Below, in pieces: positions 1-8,391 of a stretch of 64,000 nucleotides of DNA. A program made the translations under genes and the position numbers. Source of the DNA: an uncultured Clostridia bacterium. Its GTDB lineage: Bacteria > Bacillota > Clostridia > Christensenellales > Borkfalkiaceae. Each line of letters starts with the position of its first letter. Positions within the stretch are counted from its first letter, which is position 1. The notes beneath the pieces were generated by a model, which was given only the letters and a program-made list of their open reading frames with translations, did no database searches and had not been told where the DNA came from. Where the stretch lies: contig CAKQKI010000006.1 of the NCBI GenBank assembly GCA_934248055.1, forward strand, positions 39,660 through 103,659. The letters run 5' to 3'.

Positions 1-1083
1 AAAGATTACGATTTTAACGACTCGCGCAAGGAAACAGTTCTCGAAAAGTGCGATAATTGCGGCGGAAATATGATATTCGACCCCGCAACGCAATGTCTTA
101 AATGCGAGCATTGCGGCAGTTTAAGAGATTTTTCGAAAAATGCAGACGTTAAAGAAATAGAAATCGAAAACGCTCTTATGGAAGCGGAAAAGTGGGACAG
201 GGAAGCGTCTGCGTACCGCTGCGAAAACTGCGGAGCGGTAGTTATTCTCGCGTCGGGCGAAACGGCTACCAAATGCCCGTACTGCAATACGGCGCATATC
301 GTTAAAAGCAGCGAACTTGCGGGGCTTAAACCCAACTGCGTTTATCCGTTTACGATAACCCGCGATAAGGCTGTGGAAAAGGCTAAAGAATGGGCAAAAA
401 AGCGGATATTCGCGCCCAAAAAATTCAAAAAAAGCCTTAAAGCCGAAAACGTTACGGGAATTTACGAGCCGTGCTTTACCTTTGACAGTACCACGTATTC
501 TTCTTACAGCGGGCGCATAGGCAAAAATCGCACCCGCACCGTCGGTTCGGGAAAAAACAGGAGAACGGAAACGTACACGGAGTGGCGGAACATTTCGGGT
601 ACTTTTACCGAAGCATTCGACGACGTTATGGTCAGCGCAGGCAATTCTTACGGTCAGAACACGCTTGAAAAACTTATGCCTTTCGATTACGGAACCATAA
701 AGGTTTACGAGCAGAAATATCTTACGGGATTTATGGCTCACCGCCATGAAAAAAACGTTCCTACCGCGTGGGAAAACGCAAAATCCATTATAGATAAAAA
801 ACTCAAGTCTGACATATTAGATCAATACGACTACGACGTCGTAGGGTACATAAACGTGTCTACCACGCACGAAAACGTTACGTATAAATACGTGCTTCTG
901 CCCGTGTATACGTTGAATTTCAAATATAAAAATAAAATTTACGCTACTTTCGTAAACGGCAACACGGGAAAAGTTACGGGCAAAACCCCCGTTTCTCCGC
1001 TCCGCGTGGGAATTCTCGTTCTTATAATACTTGCCGTTATCGCGGGCGCGGCGTATCTGTATTTCAAATATCAGGGAGTTTAA
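1..1083 (+). CDS. Zinc-ribbon membrane protein, 5' partial
   Basis: The frame is open from base 1, so the gene begins upstream; the first in-window ATG (70) lies inside a zinc ribbon and is not the true start. The visible part has two Cys-rich ribbons: CDNCGG followed by CLKCEHCGS, and YRCENCG followed by TKCPYCN. A long soluble middle region follows, and a single hydrophobic helix (VGILVLIILAVIAGAAYLYF) ends the protein. It resembles the TFIIB-type zinc-ribbon proteins common in Clostridia, whose function is not established. The C-terminal helix suggests a membrane-anchored protein with the ribbons at the other end. It ends 7 bp before the next gene, so the two probably share a transcript. 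Confidence 0.8.
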   Translation, partial: KDYDFNDSRKETVLEKCDNCGGNMIFDPATQCLKCEHCGSLRDFSKNADVKEIEIENALMEAEKWDREASAYRCENCGAVVILASGETATKCPYCNTAHIVKSSELAGLKPNCVYPFTITRDKAVEKAKEWAKKRIFAPKKFKKSLKAENVTGIYEPCFTFDSTTYSSYSGRIGKNRTRTVGSGKNRRTETYTEWRNISGTFTEAFDDVMVSAGNSYGQNTLEKLMPFDYGTIKVYEQKYLTGFMAHRHEKNVPTAWENAKSIIDKKLKSDILDQYDYDVVGYINVSTTHENVTYKYVLLPVYTLNFKYKNKIYATFVNGNTGKVTGKTPVSPLRVGILVLIILAVIAGAAYLYFKYQGV

Positions 1084-1090
1084 ATAAGCG

Positions 1091-1891
1091 ATGAAAAAGT
1101 CAATCAGAAAAATAATGTTGGTGGCGTTTTCGGCGTTACTTGCCGTTAATTTTGCGGCGTGTACCGTTAAAAACGGCAGCGTAATCAAAACCGTTAAGTT
1201 TTCAGTTTCGTATTCCGATACGGATAATAAATCCGTTAATAAAAACGGCATAATGGAGTTATACGAAACTTTCGCGCCTAAAACAAGCGCGGCGGTTCTC
1301 GACCTTGTTAAAGGCGGAAAATATAAGAATACCGATCTCGTTTTTTCCAAAAACGGCAAGTACGTGGTATTCGGCGCGCTCAATAAAAACGGCAACGATT
1401 ACGAAAAAGTAAATCTTTCATCAAAAACGATTGACGGCGAATTTACCAAAGCCGGCTGGGAAAGTAAACTTTCTGCCGATAAAGGCACTTTGGTTATGCT
1501 CCGCGATTACGACAGCGATGAGGGCGGTAAAAAATACGACAGCGCGAAAGGCGTTTTTGCGGTAATTCTCGAGTCGGGCGATTTCACGAAAGGCGAATAT
1601 ACGGTTTTCGGAAAGGTTGACGACGCAACCGTAACTTTCCTTACCGCCATGCGCGATAAACTGTATAAAAACGATAAAGATAAAGTTTGCGTCAAGTACG
1701 TAGGCAAAGATTGCAACGAACTTAAATACGGCGGAATTTATTATTATTCGGGCAGCACTTTTTATCGCAACGCGGAAGACGAAGAAGGAATTACGGGCGA
1801 ACTTTCAGAAGAACTTTCAAACGCGAATTCGTTTGATTTTTACGCGCTTCCCGTAAACCCCGTAAAACTTACTCAGATATCGAAAAAATAA
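1091..1891 (+). CDS. Cyclophilin-like lipoprotein (putative peptidyl-prolyl isomerase)
   Basis: 266 residues. The N-terminus is a basic stretch, a hydrophobic core and a lipobox-like NFAAC, so it should be lipidated at about Cys24 and sit on the outer face of the membrane. The segment MELYETFAPKTSAAVLDLVK followed by GGKYKNTDLVF matches the opening of cyclophilin-type isomerases (ELYPDKAPKTVENFLxLVKxGFYDGTxFHR). The catalytic FHR motif is replaced by LVFSKN, so the active site looks degenerate and isomerase activity is doubtful. It lies 7 bp downstream of the zinc-ribbon gene and is followed by a terminator. A general exported-protein folding role is inference. Confidence 0.65.
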   Translation: MKKSIRKIMLVAFSALLAVNFAACTVKNGSVIKTVKFSVSYSDTDNKSVNKNGIMELYETFAPKTSAAVLDLVKGGKYKNTDLVFSKNGKYVVFGALNKNGNDYEKVNLSSKTIDGEFTKAGWESKLSADKGTLVMLRDYDSDEGGKKYDSAKGVFAVILESGDFTKGEYTVFGKVDDATVTFLTAMRDKLYKNDKDKVCVKYVGKDCNELKYGGIYYYSGSTFYRNAEDEEGITGELSEELSNANSFDFYALPVNPVKLTQISKK

Positions 1892-1925
1892 GCGTAACGC
1901 TTACCGTTCGGGCTTAATTATACCG

Positions 1926-1964
1926 CGCTTCGGCTGATTTTTAAAGTTAGCCGAAGCGTTTTTA
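1926..1964 (+). terminator. Rho-independent terminator
   Basis: A perfect 10-bp stem (CGCTTCGGCT at 1926-1935, AGCCGAAGCG at 1949-1958) is followed by TTTTTAT. It ends the zinc-ribbon/cyclophilin-like transcript. Confidence 0.85.
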
Positions 1965-2026
1965 TATCGCTTTTTTCGTTATATTTAAAAAGCAATCGTT
2001 TGTGCCTGAAAACGGTTTTACCGCCG

Positions 2027-2055
2027 TTGACTTTAAAACAAAATATTGATATAAT
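2027..2055 (+). promoter_or_regulatory. Sigma-A promoter of the Rrf2 gene, leaderless geometry
   Basis: TTGACT (2027-2032), a 17-bp spacer and a consensus TATAAT (2050-2055). The -10 ends 6 nt before the ATG at 2062 and there is no Shine-Dalgarno, so transcription should begin at or next to the start codon. Confidence 0.85.
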
Positions 2056-2061
2056 TTAAGT

Positions 2062-2484
2062 ATGATTATTTCTACGAGAGGGCGTTACGCGTTGCGCGTT
2101 ATGCTCGATATTGCAAAAAACGAAAAGAGCGCGGGCGGTTACGTTTCCATGAAAAGCGTCGTTTTAAGAGAAGGCGTTTCTCAGAAATATATGGAGCAGA
2201 TTATGCCCGTACTCGTTAAAAACGGTTTACTGAAAGGCGTTCACGGAAAAGGCGGCGGCTATCGCCTTACGAGAAAGCCCGAAGATTATACAATACTTGA
2301 AATATTAAGGCTTACCGAAGGCGATCTCGCGCCGGTTGCATGTGTAAACGGCGATGGCGGGTGCGAAAGGGCGGATACTTGCGCCACTCTTCCCATGTGG
2401 AAGGAGTTTTACGCGCTTATAAACGATTTTTTCAATAAAAAAACTTTAAAGGATTTAATGACGGGCGATGAAAACAAAAACTGA
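2062..2484 (+). CDS. Rrf2-family transcriptional regulator (IscR-like)
   Basis: 140 residues, full length for the family. The start IISTRGRYALRVMLDIA is the classical Rrf2 opening, which fixes the ATG at 2062. A winged helix-turn-helix follows (VSQKYMEQIMPVLVKNGLLK, then GKGGGYRL). Cys94, Cys101 and Cys107 are spaced x6/x5, close to the x5/x5 [2Fe-2S] ligand spacing of IscR, so an iron-sulfur sensing role is likely but unproven. No isc or suf genes are adjacent, so its targets are unknown here. It overlaps the PAP2 gene by 17 bp, which makes a two-gene operon. The mRNA appears leaderless. Confidence 0.92.
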   Translation: MIISTRGRYALRVMLDIAKNEKSAGGYVSMKSVVLREGVSQKYMEQIMPVLVKNGLLKGVHGKGGGYRLTRKPEDYTILEILRLTEGDLAPVACVNGDGGCERADTCATLPMWKEFYALINDFFNKKTLKDLMTGDENKN

Positions 2485-3445
2485 AAAAACGGCGGTTGCG
2501 ATAGTAATTTCGCTGCTCGTTACAGGGCTTTTGGCAGGCACTTTTTTCGATCTTAATATATCGCGCGCGCTCGCAGACTTGAAAAACGGCTCGTATCTCA
2601 GTAAAAACCCGTTCGGCAGATTTTTCGAAACGGTAGGGGAAACGCCCGTTTATTTCGTTTGCGTGTTCTCGGCAACCGTAACTTTTCATTATTTTCGCCG
2701 AAAAAGCGGAGCGGTAAAATGGACGGGCGCGATACTTTCCGCGCTCATCGTGGCGGGGCTTTCTTATTACGGAATTTATAAATTTTTCAAATATATAGGC
2801 GAGCATACGGGTTCTTACGAAAAACTGACTTCTTTTTCCGCAAAAACGTGTTATATAACGGCTGCGGCGTTGAATACGGCGTTGGCGGCGTACTTCGGCG
2901 AAAAAATCCCCGAAAGTTTTATTTTACGCGTCGTTAAAGTGTGTTTCGTTATTTTGCTCACCGCGCTTTTTTCGCAAGTTATAACAACGCTATTTAAAAA
3001 ACTTGCGGGCAGACCGCGTTATCGCGCGATGTACGTTGCCGATTATAACGGAATGAGCGCAGAAGGTTTTTCGTTATTCAGGCGTTGGTATGAGTTTTTC
3101 GGCTACGTAAGAAAGCCGAGCGACGCGCTTATCGGCTTGGGCGTAGTCGCAAGCGACGCGTACAAATCGTTTCCGTCGGGGCATTCTTCTTCGGCGGCCA
3201 TGATAATCGTTTTGAACGCGTTTCCCGCTCTTTTTCCGAAAACCGATAAGCGTTGGATTAAAATAACCGTTTTTGCTTTTTCCGCGTTGTACGTTCTTGC
3301 GGTTATGCTTTCCCGCATAGTGGTAGGCGCGCACTTTTTATCGGACGTCGTTTCCGGAACGCTTATAACCGTCGTTTGCTTTTACTTGTCCGAATATATT
3401 GTAAACCATATAAAACCGCTTGCGGCTATGCCAGGCATACAATAA
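2468..3445 (+). CDS. PAP2-superfamily membrane phosphatase
   Basis: 325 residues with about six to eight hydrophobic segments. The three phosphatase motifs of the PAP2 (type 2 phosphatidic acid phosphatase) superfamily are present in order: KKLAGRPRYR, PSGH at residues 236-239, and SRIVVGAHFLSD. The catalytic histidines and the arginine are intact. Members dephosphorylate lipid phosphates such as undecaprenyl pyrophosphate or phosphatidic acid at the membrane; the substrate cannot be told from sequence. The start overlaps the Rrf2 gene by 17 bp and the C-terminus runs almost into a 30-bp palindrome. The last codons (AAMPG) lie in a short sequence that recurs near 24.19 kb. Confidence 0.88.
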   Translation: MKTKTEKTAVAIVISLLVTGLLAGTFFDLNISRALADLKNGSYLSKNPFGRFFETVGETPVYFVCVFSATVTFHYFRRKSGAVKWTGAILSALIVAGLSYYGIYKFFKYIGEHTGSYEKLTSFSAKTCYITAAALNTALAAYFGEKIPESFILRVVKVCFVILLTALFSQVITTLFKKLAGRPRYRAMYVADYNGMSAEGFSLFRRWYEFFGYVRKPSDALIGLGVVASDAYKSFPSGHSSSAAMIIVLNAFPALFPKTDKRWIKITVFAFSALYVLAVMLSRIVVGAHFLSDVVSGTLITVVCFYLSEYIVNHIKPLAAMPGIQ

Positions 3446-3450
3446 TAAAA

Positions 3451-3495
3451 GTGGCGTAGCGATAATTATCGCTACGCCACAACGCGTTTTTTTTT
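3451..3495. terminator. Bidirectional terminator built on a perfect 30-bp palindrome
   Basis: Bases 3451-3480 are an exact palindrome (half-site GTGGCGTAGCGATAA). A T-run follows at about 3487-3495 on the plus strand, and an A-rich stretch precedes it, giving TTTTATTATT on the minus strand. It separates the convergent PAP2 and CvpA-like genes. Confidence 0.85.
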
Positions 3496-3519
3496 GCGGT
3501 TAATTCGGTAATACTGCTT

Positions 3520-4149
3520 TTATTTTGCGGTTAATTTAGCAAGCGAGTCTTGCATGGTCTGAGCGATACCCGTATTCGCGATTATATCGTTAAGCGGGTT
3601 AAAATCGTAAACCTTGCCGATAATTTCGGTCGAGCGGATTGCTTCCACGGTGTTTTTAAAAAGTAATTCAGAATCGTCAAACGCGTGAAAAAACGCGAGT
3701 ATTACGAGAACTGCTCCCGCCGCAAGCACCGTGTTGACCAGAAAACCGAGAATATTGTCAAACACTTTTATTCCTTTGCATTTTCTTACGCCGCCTGAAA
3801 TTTTAAGTATAAGTTTGCGTATAAGATGTAATACAATATCGTAAACGATAAACGTAAGAAGAATAAGAAGCCCGAGCGCTATATAGTATGCGGCAAGTTC
3901 TACGTATTGCTGACCCCCGGGGATTTTCGAGTCGCCCAGAAGCCTTAAAAAGAATTGATAACTTTCTTCCACCCAGCCCCATTTCACGTAGACTTTCATA
4001 ACCGTGATATACGACAGAAAAGCCGCTCCGCCTATACATATAAGAACGAGAGCAAAGTCAATTGCCGAGCCGAAAAACCCGACTTTCAGACCGTATATCG
4101 CAAATCCGAGAACGAACGCGATAACGAGTATATCTATTAAAACGTACAT
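3520..4149 (-). CDS. CvpA-family membrane protein
   Basis: 209 residues with four predicted membrane helices: two near the N-terminus (residues 3-20 and 30-50), one around 85-110 and one around 130-150. The order and the short hydrophilic C-terminal tail fit CvpA/colicin V production-like proteins, and the loop before the last helix (FDNILGFLVNTVLAAGAVLV) has the usual small-residue pattern. The biochemical role of this family is poorly defined; links to septation or purine metabolism are reported for some members. It starts 18 bp downstream of glnS on the same strand and is probably co-transcribed. Family assignment rests on topology and a weak motif. Confidence 0.6.
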   Translation of the reverse strand: MYVLIDILVIAFVLGFAIYGLKVGFFGSAIDFALVLICIGGAAFLSYITVMKVYVKWGWVEESYQFFLRLLGDSKIPGGQQYVELAAYYIALGLLILLTFIVYDIVLHLIRKLILKISGGVRKCKGIKVFDNILGFLVNTVLAAGAVLVILAFFHAFDDSELLFKNTVEAIRSTEIIGKVYDFNPLNDIIANTGIAQTMQDSLAKLTAK

Positions 4150-4167
4150 ATAACTTTTCCCGAGAAA

Positions 4168-5796
4168 TTATTTTTTATTATAGCCGTCTTTCATGCTTAC
4201 GATTTCGCTCATAATTATTTTATCGTTTTTAACGAATTTTTTGTAATATCCTTTTCTTAAAAGTTGAAAAGCGGTTCCTTCTGCGCAGTTTTCGATATAT
4301 CTTTCGCCTTTGCCGCCGAAAATATGCACGCTGTTATTATTCATGCGCTCCTGATAATCCTGACCTGGATATTCGGCGTCTTTTAAAAGATATTCGTACT
4401 TTCTGATTTCAACGTCGCAACAATCGTCGGCATTTACCCAGTGGATAGTGCCTTTGCATTTGATTCCGCTCGTGTCTTCGCCCGAATGGCTTTCGGGAAC
4501 GTAAGAACATAAAAGTTCTTTAACGGACCCGTCGTCGTTTAATATTACGTCGTCGCATTTTATAATATACGCATTTTTAAGGCGGACGTAACCGTCGGGT
4601 TTAAGCCTGAAATATTTCGGCGGCGGATTTAAAGAAAAATCTTCGCGCTCGATATACAGGTTTTTAGAGAACGAAACGGGGCGCTTGCCCGCGCTTTCGT
4701 CGTTGGGGTTTATATCAAATTCAAGCGTTTCAGAACCTTTTTCGTAGTTCGTGAGAGTGATTTTCAAAGAATTTTCGACAGCCATCGCTCTTTCGGCGTG
4801 CAGGTTGAGATAGTCGCGGATAAAATGTTCGAAATAACTTATTTCGATTTCGCTGTTCGCTTTCGCAACGCCTATTTCTTCGCAGAAGTTTTTAAGCGCT
4901 TCCGCGGGAACGCCGCGATTTCTTAACCCCGTTAAAGTGGGCATACGGGGATCGTCCCACCCGTCTACGTAACCTTCTTCAACGAGTTTTTTAAGGTAAC
5001 GTTTGCTCATAACGGTGTTGGTTATGTTAAGGCGCGCGAATTCTATCTGACGGGGTTTGTGTTCAACGCCCGTGTTTTCGATTACCCAGTTGTAAAGGGG
5101 GCGGTGATCTTCGAATTCGAGAGTGCAGATAGAGTGGGTAACGCCTTGCATACTGTCGCAAATCGGATGAGCGAAATCGTACATGGGGTAAATGCACCAT
5201 TTGTCGCCCGTTCTGTGATGAGTTGCGCGAAGTATTCTGTATATTACGGGATCGCGCATGTTGATGTTGGGCGAAGCCATATCTATCTTTGCGCGGAGTA
5301 CTTTTTCGCCGTCTTTGAATTCGCCGTCGTGCATTTTGCCGAACAAGCGGAGATTTTCGTCAACGGATCTGTTTCTCGACGGGCTTTCCCGACCGGGTTC
5401 GGTGAGAGTGCCGCGAGTGTTTTTTATTTCTTCCGCGGAATAATCGTCCACGTACGCTTTGCCGTCTTTTATAAGTTTTACGGCAAGTTCGTAAATATTA
5501 TCGAAAAAGTCCGACGCGTAGTGAATTTCATACCATTTGAAACCGAGCCATTTTATATCTTCTTCGATAGCGTTTACGAATTCGGTTTTTTCTTTGGACG
5601 GATTCGTGTCGTCAAAAAAAAGATTGCAAAGCCCGCCGTATTTATTTGCCGTTCCGAAATTCAGGCATAAACTTTTCGCGTGGCCTACGTGAAGATAGCC
5701 GTTCGGTTCGGGCGGAAAACGTGTATGAACGGTTTTTACCGTGCCGTTTTCAAGTTCTTCGTTAATAATATCTTCTATAAAGTTTTTAGATTCCAT
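4168..5796 (-). CDS. glnS: Glutaminyl-tRNA synthetase
   Basis: 542 residues, close to the usual 550. It charges tRNA-Gln directly with glutamine. The class I motifs are present: FPPEPNGYLHVGHAKS with HVGH at 36-39, and MSKR at 263-266 in the KMSKS position. The C-terminal beta-barrel anticodon-binding region (residues about 330-540) is complete. Most Firmicutes lack GlnRS and make Gln-tRNA by the GatCAB route, so its presence is notable; whether GatCAB is also present cannot be seen here. A tRNA-Gln(TTG) gene lies at 24.9 kb. It is transcribed divergently from glyS. Confidence 0.97.
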   Translation of the reverse strand: MESKNFIEDIINEELENGTVKTVHTRFPPEPNGYLHVGHAKSLCLNFGTANKYGGLCNLFFDDTNPSKEKTEFVNAIEEDIKWLGFKWYEIHYASDFFDNIYELAVKLIKDGKAYVDDYSAEEIKNTRGTLTEPGRESPSRNRSVDENLRLFGKMHDGEFKDGEKVLRAKIDMASPNINMRDPVIYRILRATHHRTGDKWCIYPMYDFAHPICDSMQGVTHSICTLEFEDHRPLYNWVIENTGVEHKPRQIEFARLNITNTVMSKRYLKKLVEEGYVDGWDDPRMPTLTGLRNRGVPAEALKNFCEEIGVAKANSEIEISYFEHFIRDYLNLHAERAMAVENSLKITLTNYEKGSETLEFDINPNDESAGKRPVSFSKNLYIEREDFSLNPPPKYFRLKPDGYVRLKNAYIIKCDDVILNDDGSVKELLCSYVPESHSGEDTSGIKCKGTIHWVNADDCCDVEIRKYEYLLKDAEYPGQDYQERMNNNSVHIFGGKGERYIENCAEGTAFQLLRKGYYKKFVKNDKIIMSEIVSMKDGYNKK

Positions 5797-5844
5797 AAAT
5801 TCAGCCGCCTGTTTGTAATAGTCAGATTTAAGTATATATTAGAT

Positions 5845-5873
5845 ATATTACCACACTTTTTCTCAATAATCAA
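5845..5873 (-). promoter_or_regulatory. Sigma-A promoter of glnS
   Basis: Read on the minus strand: TTGATT, 17-bp spacer, TAATAT. It is about 48 bp upstream of the glnS start. Confidence 0.65.
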
Positions 5874-5881
5874 TAATTTGC

Positions 5882-5910
5882 TTGACAATGCCGAGCATTT
5901 TCTATAAAAT
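5882..5910 (+). promoter_or_regulatory. Sigma-A promoter of glyS
   Basis: TTGACA (5882-5887), 17-bp spacer, TAAAAT (5905-5910). The leader is only about 30 nt and carries a GAAGG ribosome site at 5931-5935. It is too short for a T-box, which is common ahead of glycyl synthetases in Firmicutes. Confidence 0.8.
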
Positions 5911-5942
5911 ATTTGTTATAAATCTCAAAAGAAGGTATTCTG

Positions 5943-7340
5943 ATGGAAGAAAAGAAAAGTTGCGTTACTATGGATAAACTCGTCGCGCTGTGTAAAACGC
6001 GCGGTTACGTTTTTCCGGGCAGCGAAATATACGGCGGTCTTGCAAATTCGTGGGATTACGGTCCTTTGGGCGTCGAATTCAAAAACAACGTAAAAAAAGC
6101 CTGGTGGAAAAGATTCGTTCAGGAATCGCCTTACAACGTCGGGCTTGACAGCGCGATTATAATGAATCCCGAAGTCTGGGTTGCGTCGGGTCACGTGGGC
6201 GGATTTTCCGACCCTTTAATGGACTGCAAGCAATGCAAGCAGCGTCACCGCGCCGATAAACTTATCGAAGATTACGCTTTCAAAAACGGTACGGACGATA
6301 ACCCCGCCGGCTGGTCTTTTGAAAAAATGGCTGAGTTCATCAAAGAAAAAGGTATATGCTGTCCGTCGTGCGGCGGTAAAGAGTTTACGGATATAAAGAA
6401 ATTCAATCTTATGTTCAAAACTTTTATCGGCGTCACGGAAGACAGTTCTTCGGTTGCCTATCTTCGTCCCGAAACGGCGCAGGGTATTTTCGTTAATTTC
6501 GGCAACGTGCAGAGAACGACGCGTAAAAAATTGCCGTTCGGCATAGGGCAGATAGGTAAATCGTTCAGAAACGAAATCACTCCGGGCAACTTCATTTTCA
6601 GAATAAGAGAATTCGAACAGATGGAACTCGAATTTTTCTGTAAGCCCGGCACCGATCTCGAATGGTTTAAATACTGGAAAGATTATTGTTACAAATTCCT
6701 TCTCGATCTCGGAATGAAAAAAGATAATCTTCGTATGCGCGATCACGATAAAGAAGAACTTTGCTTCTATTCGAAAGCAACCACCGACTTCGAATATCTT
6801 TTCCCGTTCGGCTGGGGCGAACTCTGGGGCATTGCTGACAGGACGGATTACGATCTCGGTCAGCACGCAAAGCACAGCGGCAAAGACCTTACTTATTTCG
6901 ATCAGGAAACGGGGGAACATTACATTCCTTACGTTGTCGAACCGTCGCTCGGGGCAGACAGAATCGCGCTCGCTTTTCTTGCCGACGCTTACGACGAAGA
7001 AGAAATTGCCGAAGGCGATACGAGAGTGGTTTTAAGACTGCATCCTTTCCTTGCTCCGATTAAAGCGGCGATTTTACCGCTTTCCAAAAAACTCGGCGAA
7101 AAGGCTATGGAAATTTATAATTCGCTCACTCCGTTTTTCAATCTCGAATACGACGAATCCGGCTCTATCGGCAAGCGTTATCGCCGTCAGGACGAAATAG
7201 GCACGCCCCTTTGCGTAACCGTCGATTTCGATACCCTTGAAGACGGCGCGGTTACCGTGAGAGACAGGGATACCATGAAACAGGTCCGTATTCCCGTTAC
7301 CGAACTTAAAGAATATATCGAAAACGCCGTAAAATTTTAA
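5943..7340 (+). CDS. glyS: Glycyl-tRNA synthetase, alpha2 (single-chain) type
   Basis: 465 residues, the length of the bacterial dimeric GlyRS rather than the alpha2beta2 form. The N-terminal YVFPGSEIYGGLANSWDYGP is the class II motif-1 region, RPETAQGIFVNF and FRNEITPGNFIFRIREFEQM form motif 2, and the motif-3 arginine is in GADRIALAF. A CxxC-type pair (CKQCKQRH and CCPSCGGK) sits in the insertion domain. The C-terminal anticodon domain (about 360-465) is intact, with GSIGKRYRRQDEIGTP. It catalyses ATP-dependent charging of tRNA-Gly. It is monocistronic between its own promoter and terminator and divergent from glnS. Confidence 0.97.
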   Translation: MEEKKSCVTMDKLVALCKTRGYVFPGSEIYGGLANSWDYGPLGVEFKNNVKKAWWKRFVQESPYNVGLDSAIIMNPEVWVASGHVGGFSDPLMDCKQCKQRHRADKLIEDYAFKNGTDDNPAGWSFEKMAEFIKEKGICCPSCGGKEFTDIKKFNLMFKTFIGVTEDSSSVAYLRPETAQGIFVNFGNVQRTTRKKLPFGIGQIGKSFRNEITPGNFIFRIREFEQMELEFFCKPGTDLEWFKYWKDYCYKFLLDLGMKKDNLRMRDHDKEELCFYSKATTDFEYLFPFGWGELWGIADRTDYDLGQHAKHSGKDLTYFDQETGEHYIPYVVEPSLGADRIALAFLADAYDEEEIAEGDTRVVLRLHPFLAPIKAAILPLSKKLGEKAMEIYNSLTPFFNLEYDESGSIGKRYRRQDEIGTPLCVTVDFDTLEDGAVTVRDRDTMKQVRIPVTELKEYIENAVKF

Positions 7341-7351
7341 AAATTTTAATA

Positions 7352-7375
7352 AAACGGGGTATTTCCCCGTTTTTT
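7352..7375 (+). terminator. Rho-independent terminator after glyS
   Basis: AAACGGGG/CCCCGTTT stem with a short loop, followed by a T-run (7370-7375). Confidence 0.85.
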
Positions 7376-7387
7376 AACGGAAACGCG

Positions 7388-7415
7388 GTAAACCTTAATT
7401 ACCGCAACGGTTTAC
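7388..7415 (+). promoter_or_regulatory. BirA operator upstream of birA-bioY
   Basis: GTAAACC (7388-7394), exactly 14 bp, then the inverted half GGTTTAC (7409-7415). This is the spacing and near the half-site of the Firmicute BirA box (TTGTTAACC-N14/15-GGTTAACAA). It ends 4 bp before the birA start, so bound BirA would block initiation of its own operon. No convincing -35/-10 pair is visible. Confidence 0.8.
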
Positions 7416-7419
7416 TATT

Positions 7420-8391
7420 ATGGAAACAAGTGAAGAAATACTTAAAAAACTGATAAAAAGCGAAGGTTATTTGTCGGGAGAAAGTCTTGCCGAAGAACTG
7501 AACGTTACACGCGCGGCCGTGTGGAAAGGGATTAAAAGGCTTGAAAGCAAAGGGTATAAGATAAACTCCGTTAAAGGCGGCGGATACGCTCTTTTAAAAG
7601 AAAACGCGCCGTTAAGCGCGGAAATAATAAAAAGTTACGCGGGCGGCGACGAAGATATAGTTATAAAGAGCGAAACCCGCTCCACGAACGACGACGCAAA
7701 AAAACTTGCCCTTGAACACAAAGGTAAAACCGTCGTTGTGGTTGCCGAAAAACAAATTTCGGGGCGGGGGAGATTTTCAAGGTCGTTTTATTCGCCCGAA
7801 AAGCGCGGAATATATATGAGCGTAGTACTGCCCGTAAACGCCGAACTCGACACGGCTGTAAGAATAACTACTTTCGCGGGCGTTGCGGTAGCAAGGGCGA
7901 TAGAAAAATTAAGCGGACTTTCCGTAGGAATAAAATGGGTAAACGACCTTTACGTGAACGGAAAAAAAGTATGCGGAATACTTACCGAAGCGTCGTGCGA
8001 TTTCGAACTTAAAAAACTCGATTTCGCGGTGTGCGGGATAGGCGTTAACGTGACGGGGCTCGATTTTCCCGAAAATATTTCGGACACTGCAACGAGCATA
8101 GAAAAAGAAAGCGGAAAAAAAATCGACAGAAACGAACTTATAGCCGAAATAATAATGAATTTAAGGCTTGTTTCAGACGCCGTTTTTACGGGAGAATATT
8201 TAAAAGAATACAAGGCGCGTTCGATAATTCTCGGAAAGATCGTGGAAGTATGCGGCGTATGCGAAAAATTTACGGCAAAAGCCGTTGATTTTACCGATAA
8301 CGGCGCGCTCGTAATAGAAAGAAACGCTAAAACCGAAATAGTTAATTCGGCAGACGTAAGCGTTAAAATACAAAAAGGTGAATCATTATGA
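7420..8391 (+). CDS. birA: Bifunctional biotin-protein ligase / biotin operon repressor
   Basis: 323 residues with the three-domain BirA layout. An N-terminal helix-turn-helix (residues about 15-50, LAEELNVTRAAVWKGIKRL) is followed by the ligase domain with the biotin-loop GRGR motif at 115-118 and GIKWVNDLYVNGKKVCGIL, then a C-terminal SH3-like domain. It activates biotin as biotinyl-AMP and transfers it to carboxylase carrier proteins, and it represses biotin genes when biotin is plentiful. The operator at 7388-7415 and the overlapping bioY fit autoregulation of uptake. The ATG at 7420 gives the normal family start; no strong Shine-Dalgarno precedes it. Confidence 0.96.
   Translation: METSEEILKKLIKSEGYLSGESLAEELNVTRAAVWKGIKRLESKGYKINSVKGGGYALLKENAPLSAEIIKSYAGGDEDIVIKSETRSTNDDAKKLALEHKGKTVVVVAEKQISGRGRFSRSFYSPEKRGIYMSVVLPVNAELDTAVRITTFAGVAVARAIEKLSGLSVGIKWVNDLYVNGKKVCGILTEASCDFELKKLDFAVCGIGVNVTGLDFPENISDTATSIEKESGKKIDRNELIAEIIMNLRLVSDAVFTGEYLKEYKARSIILGKIVEVCGVCEKFTAKAVDFTDNGALVIERNAKTEIVNSADVSVKIQKGESL

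Noticed and set aside
121..747. Long minus-strand open frame opposite the zinc-ribbon gene, and similar antisense frames over glnS, glyS, pckG and others
   Set aside because: Arg/Phe-rich products without motifs, lying antisense to genes with clear family matches; they follow from codon bias.
5797..5942. Possible T-box leader for glyS or glnS
   Set aside because: The promoter-to-start distances (about 30 and 50 nt) leave no room for a T-box.
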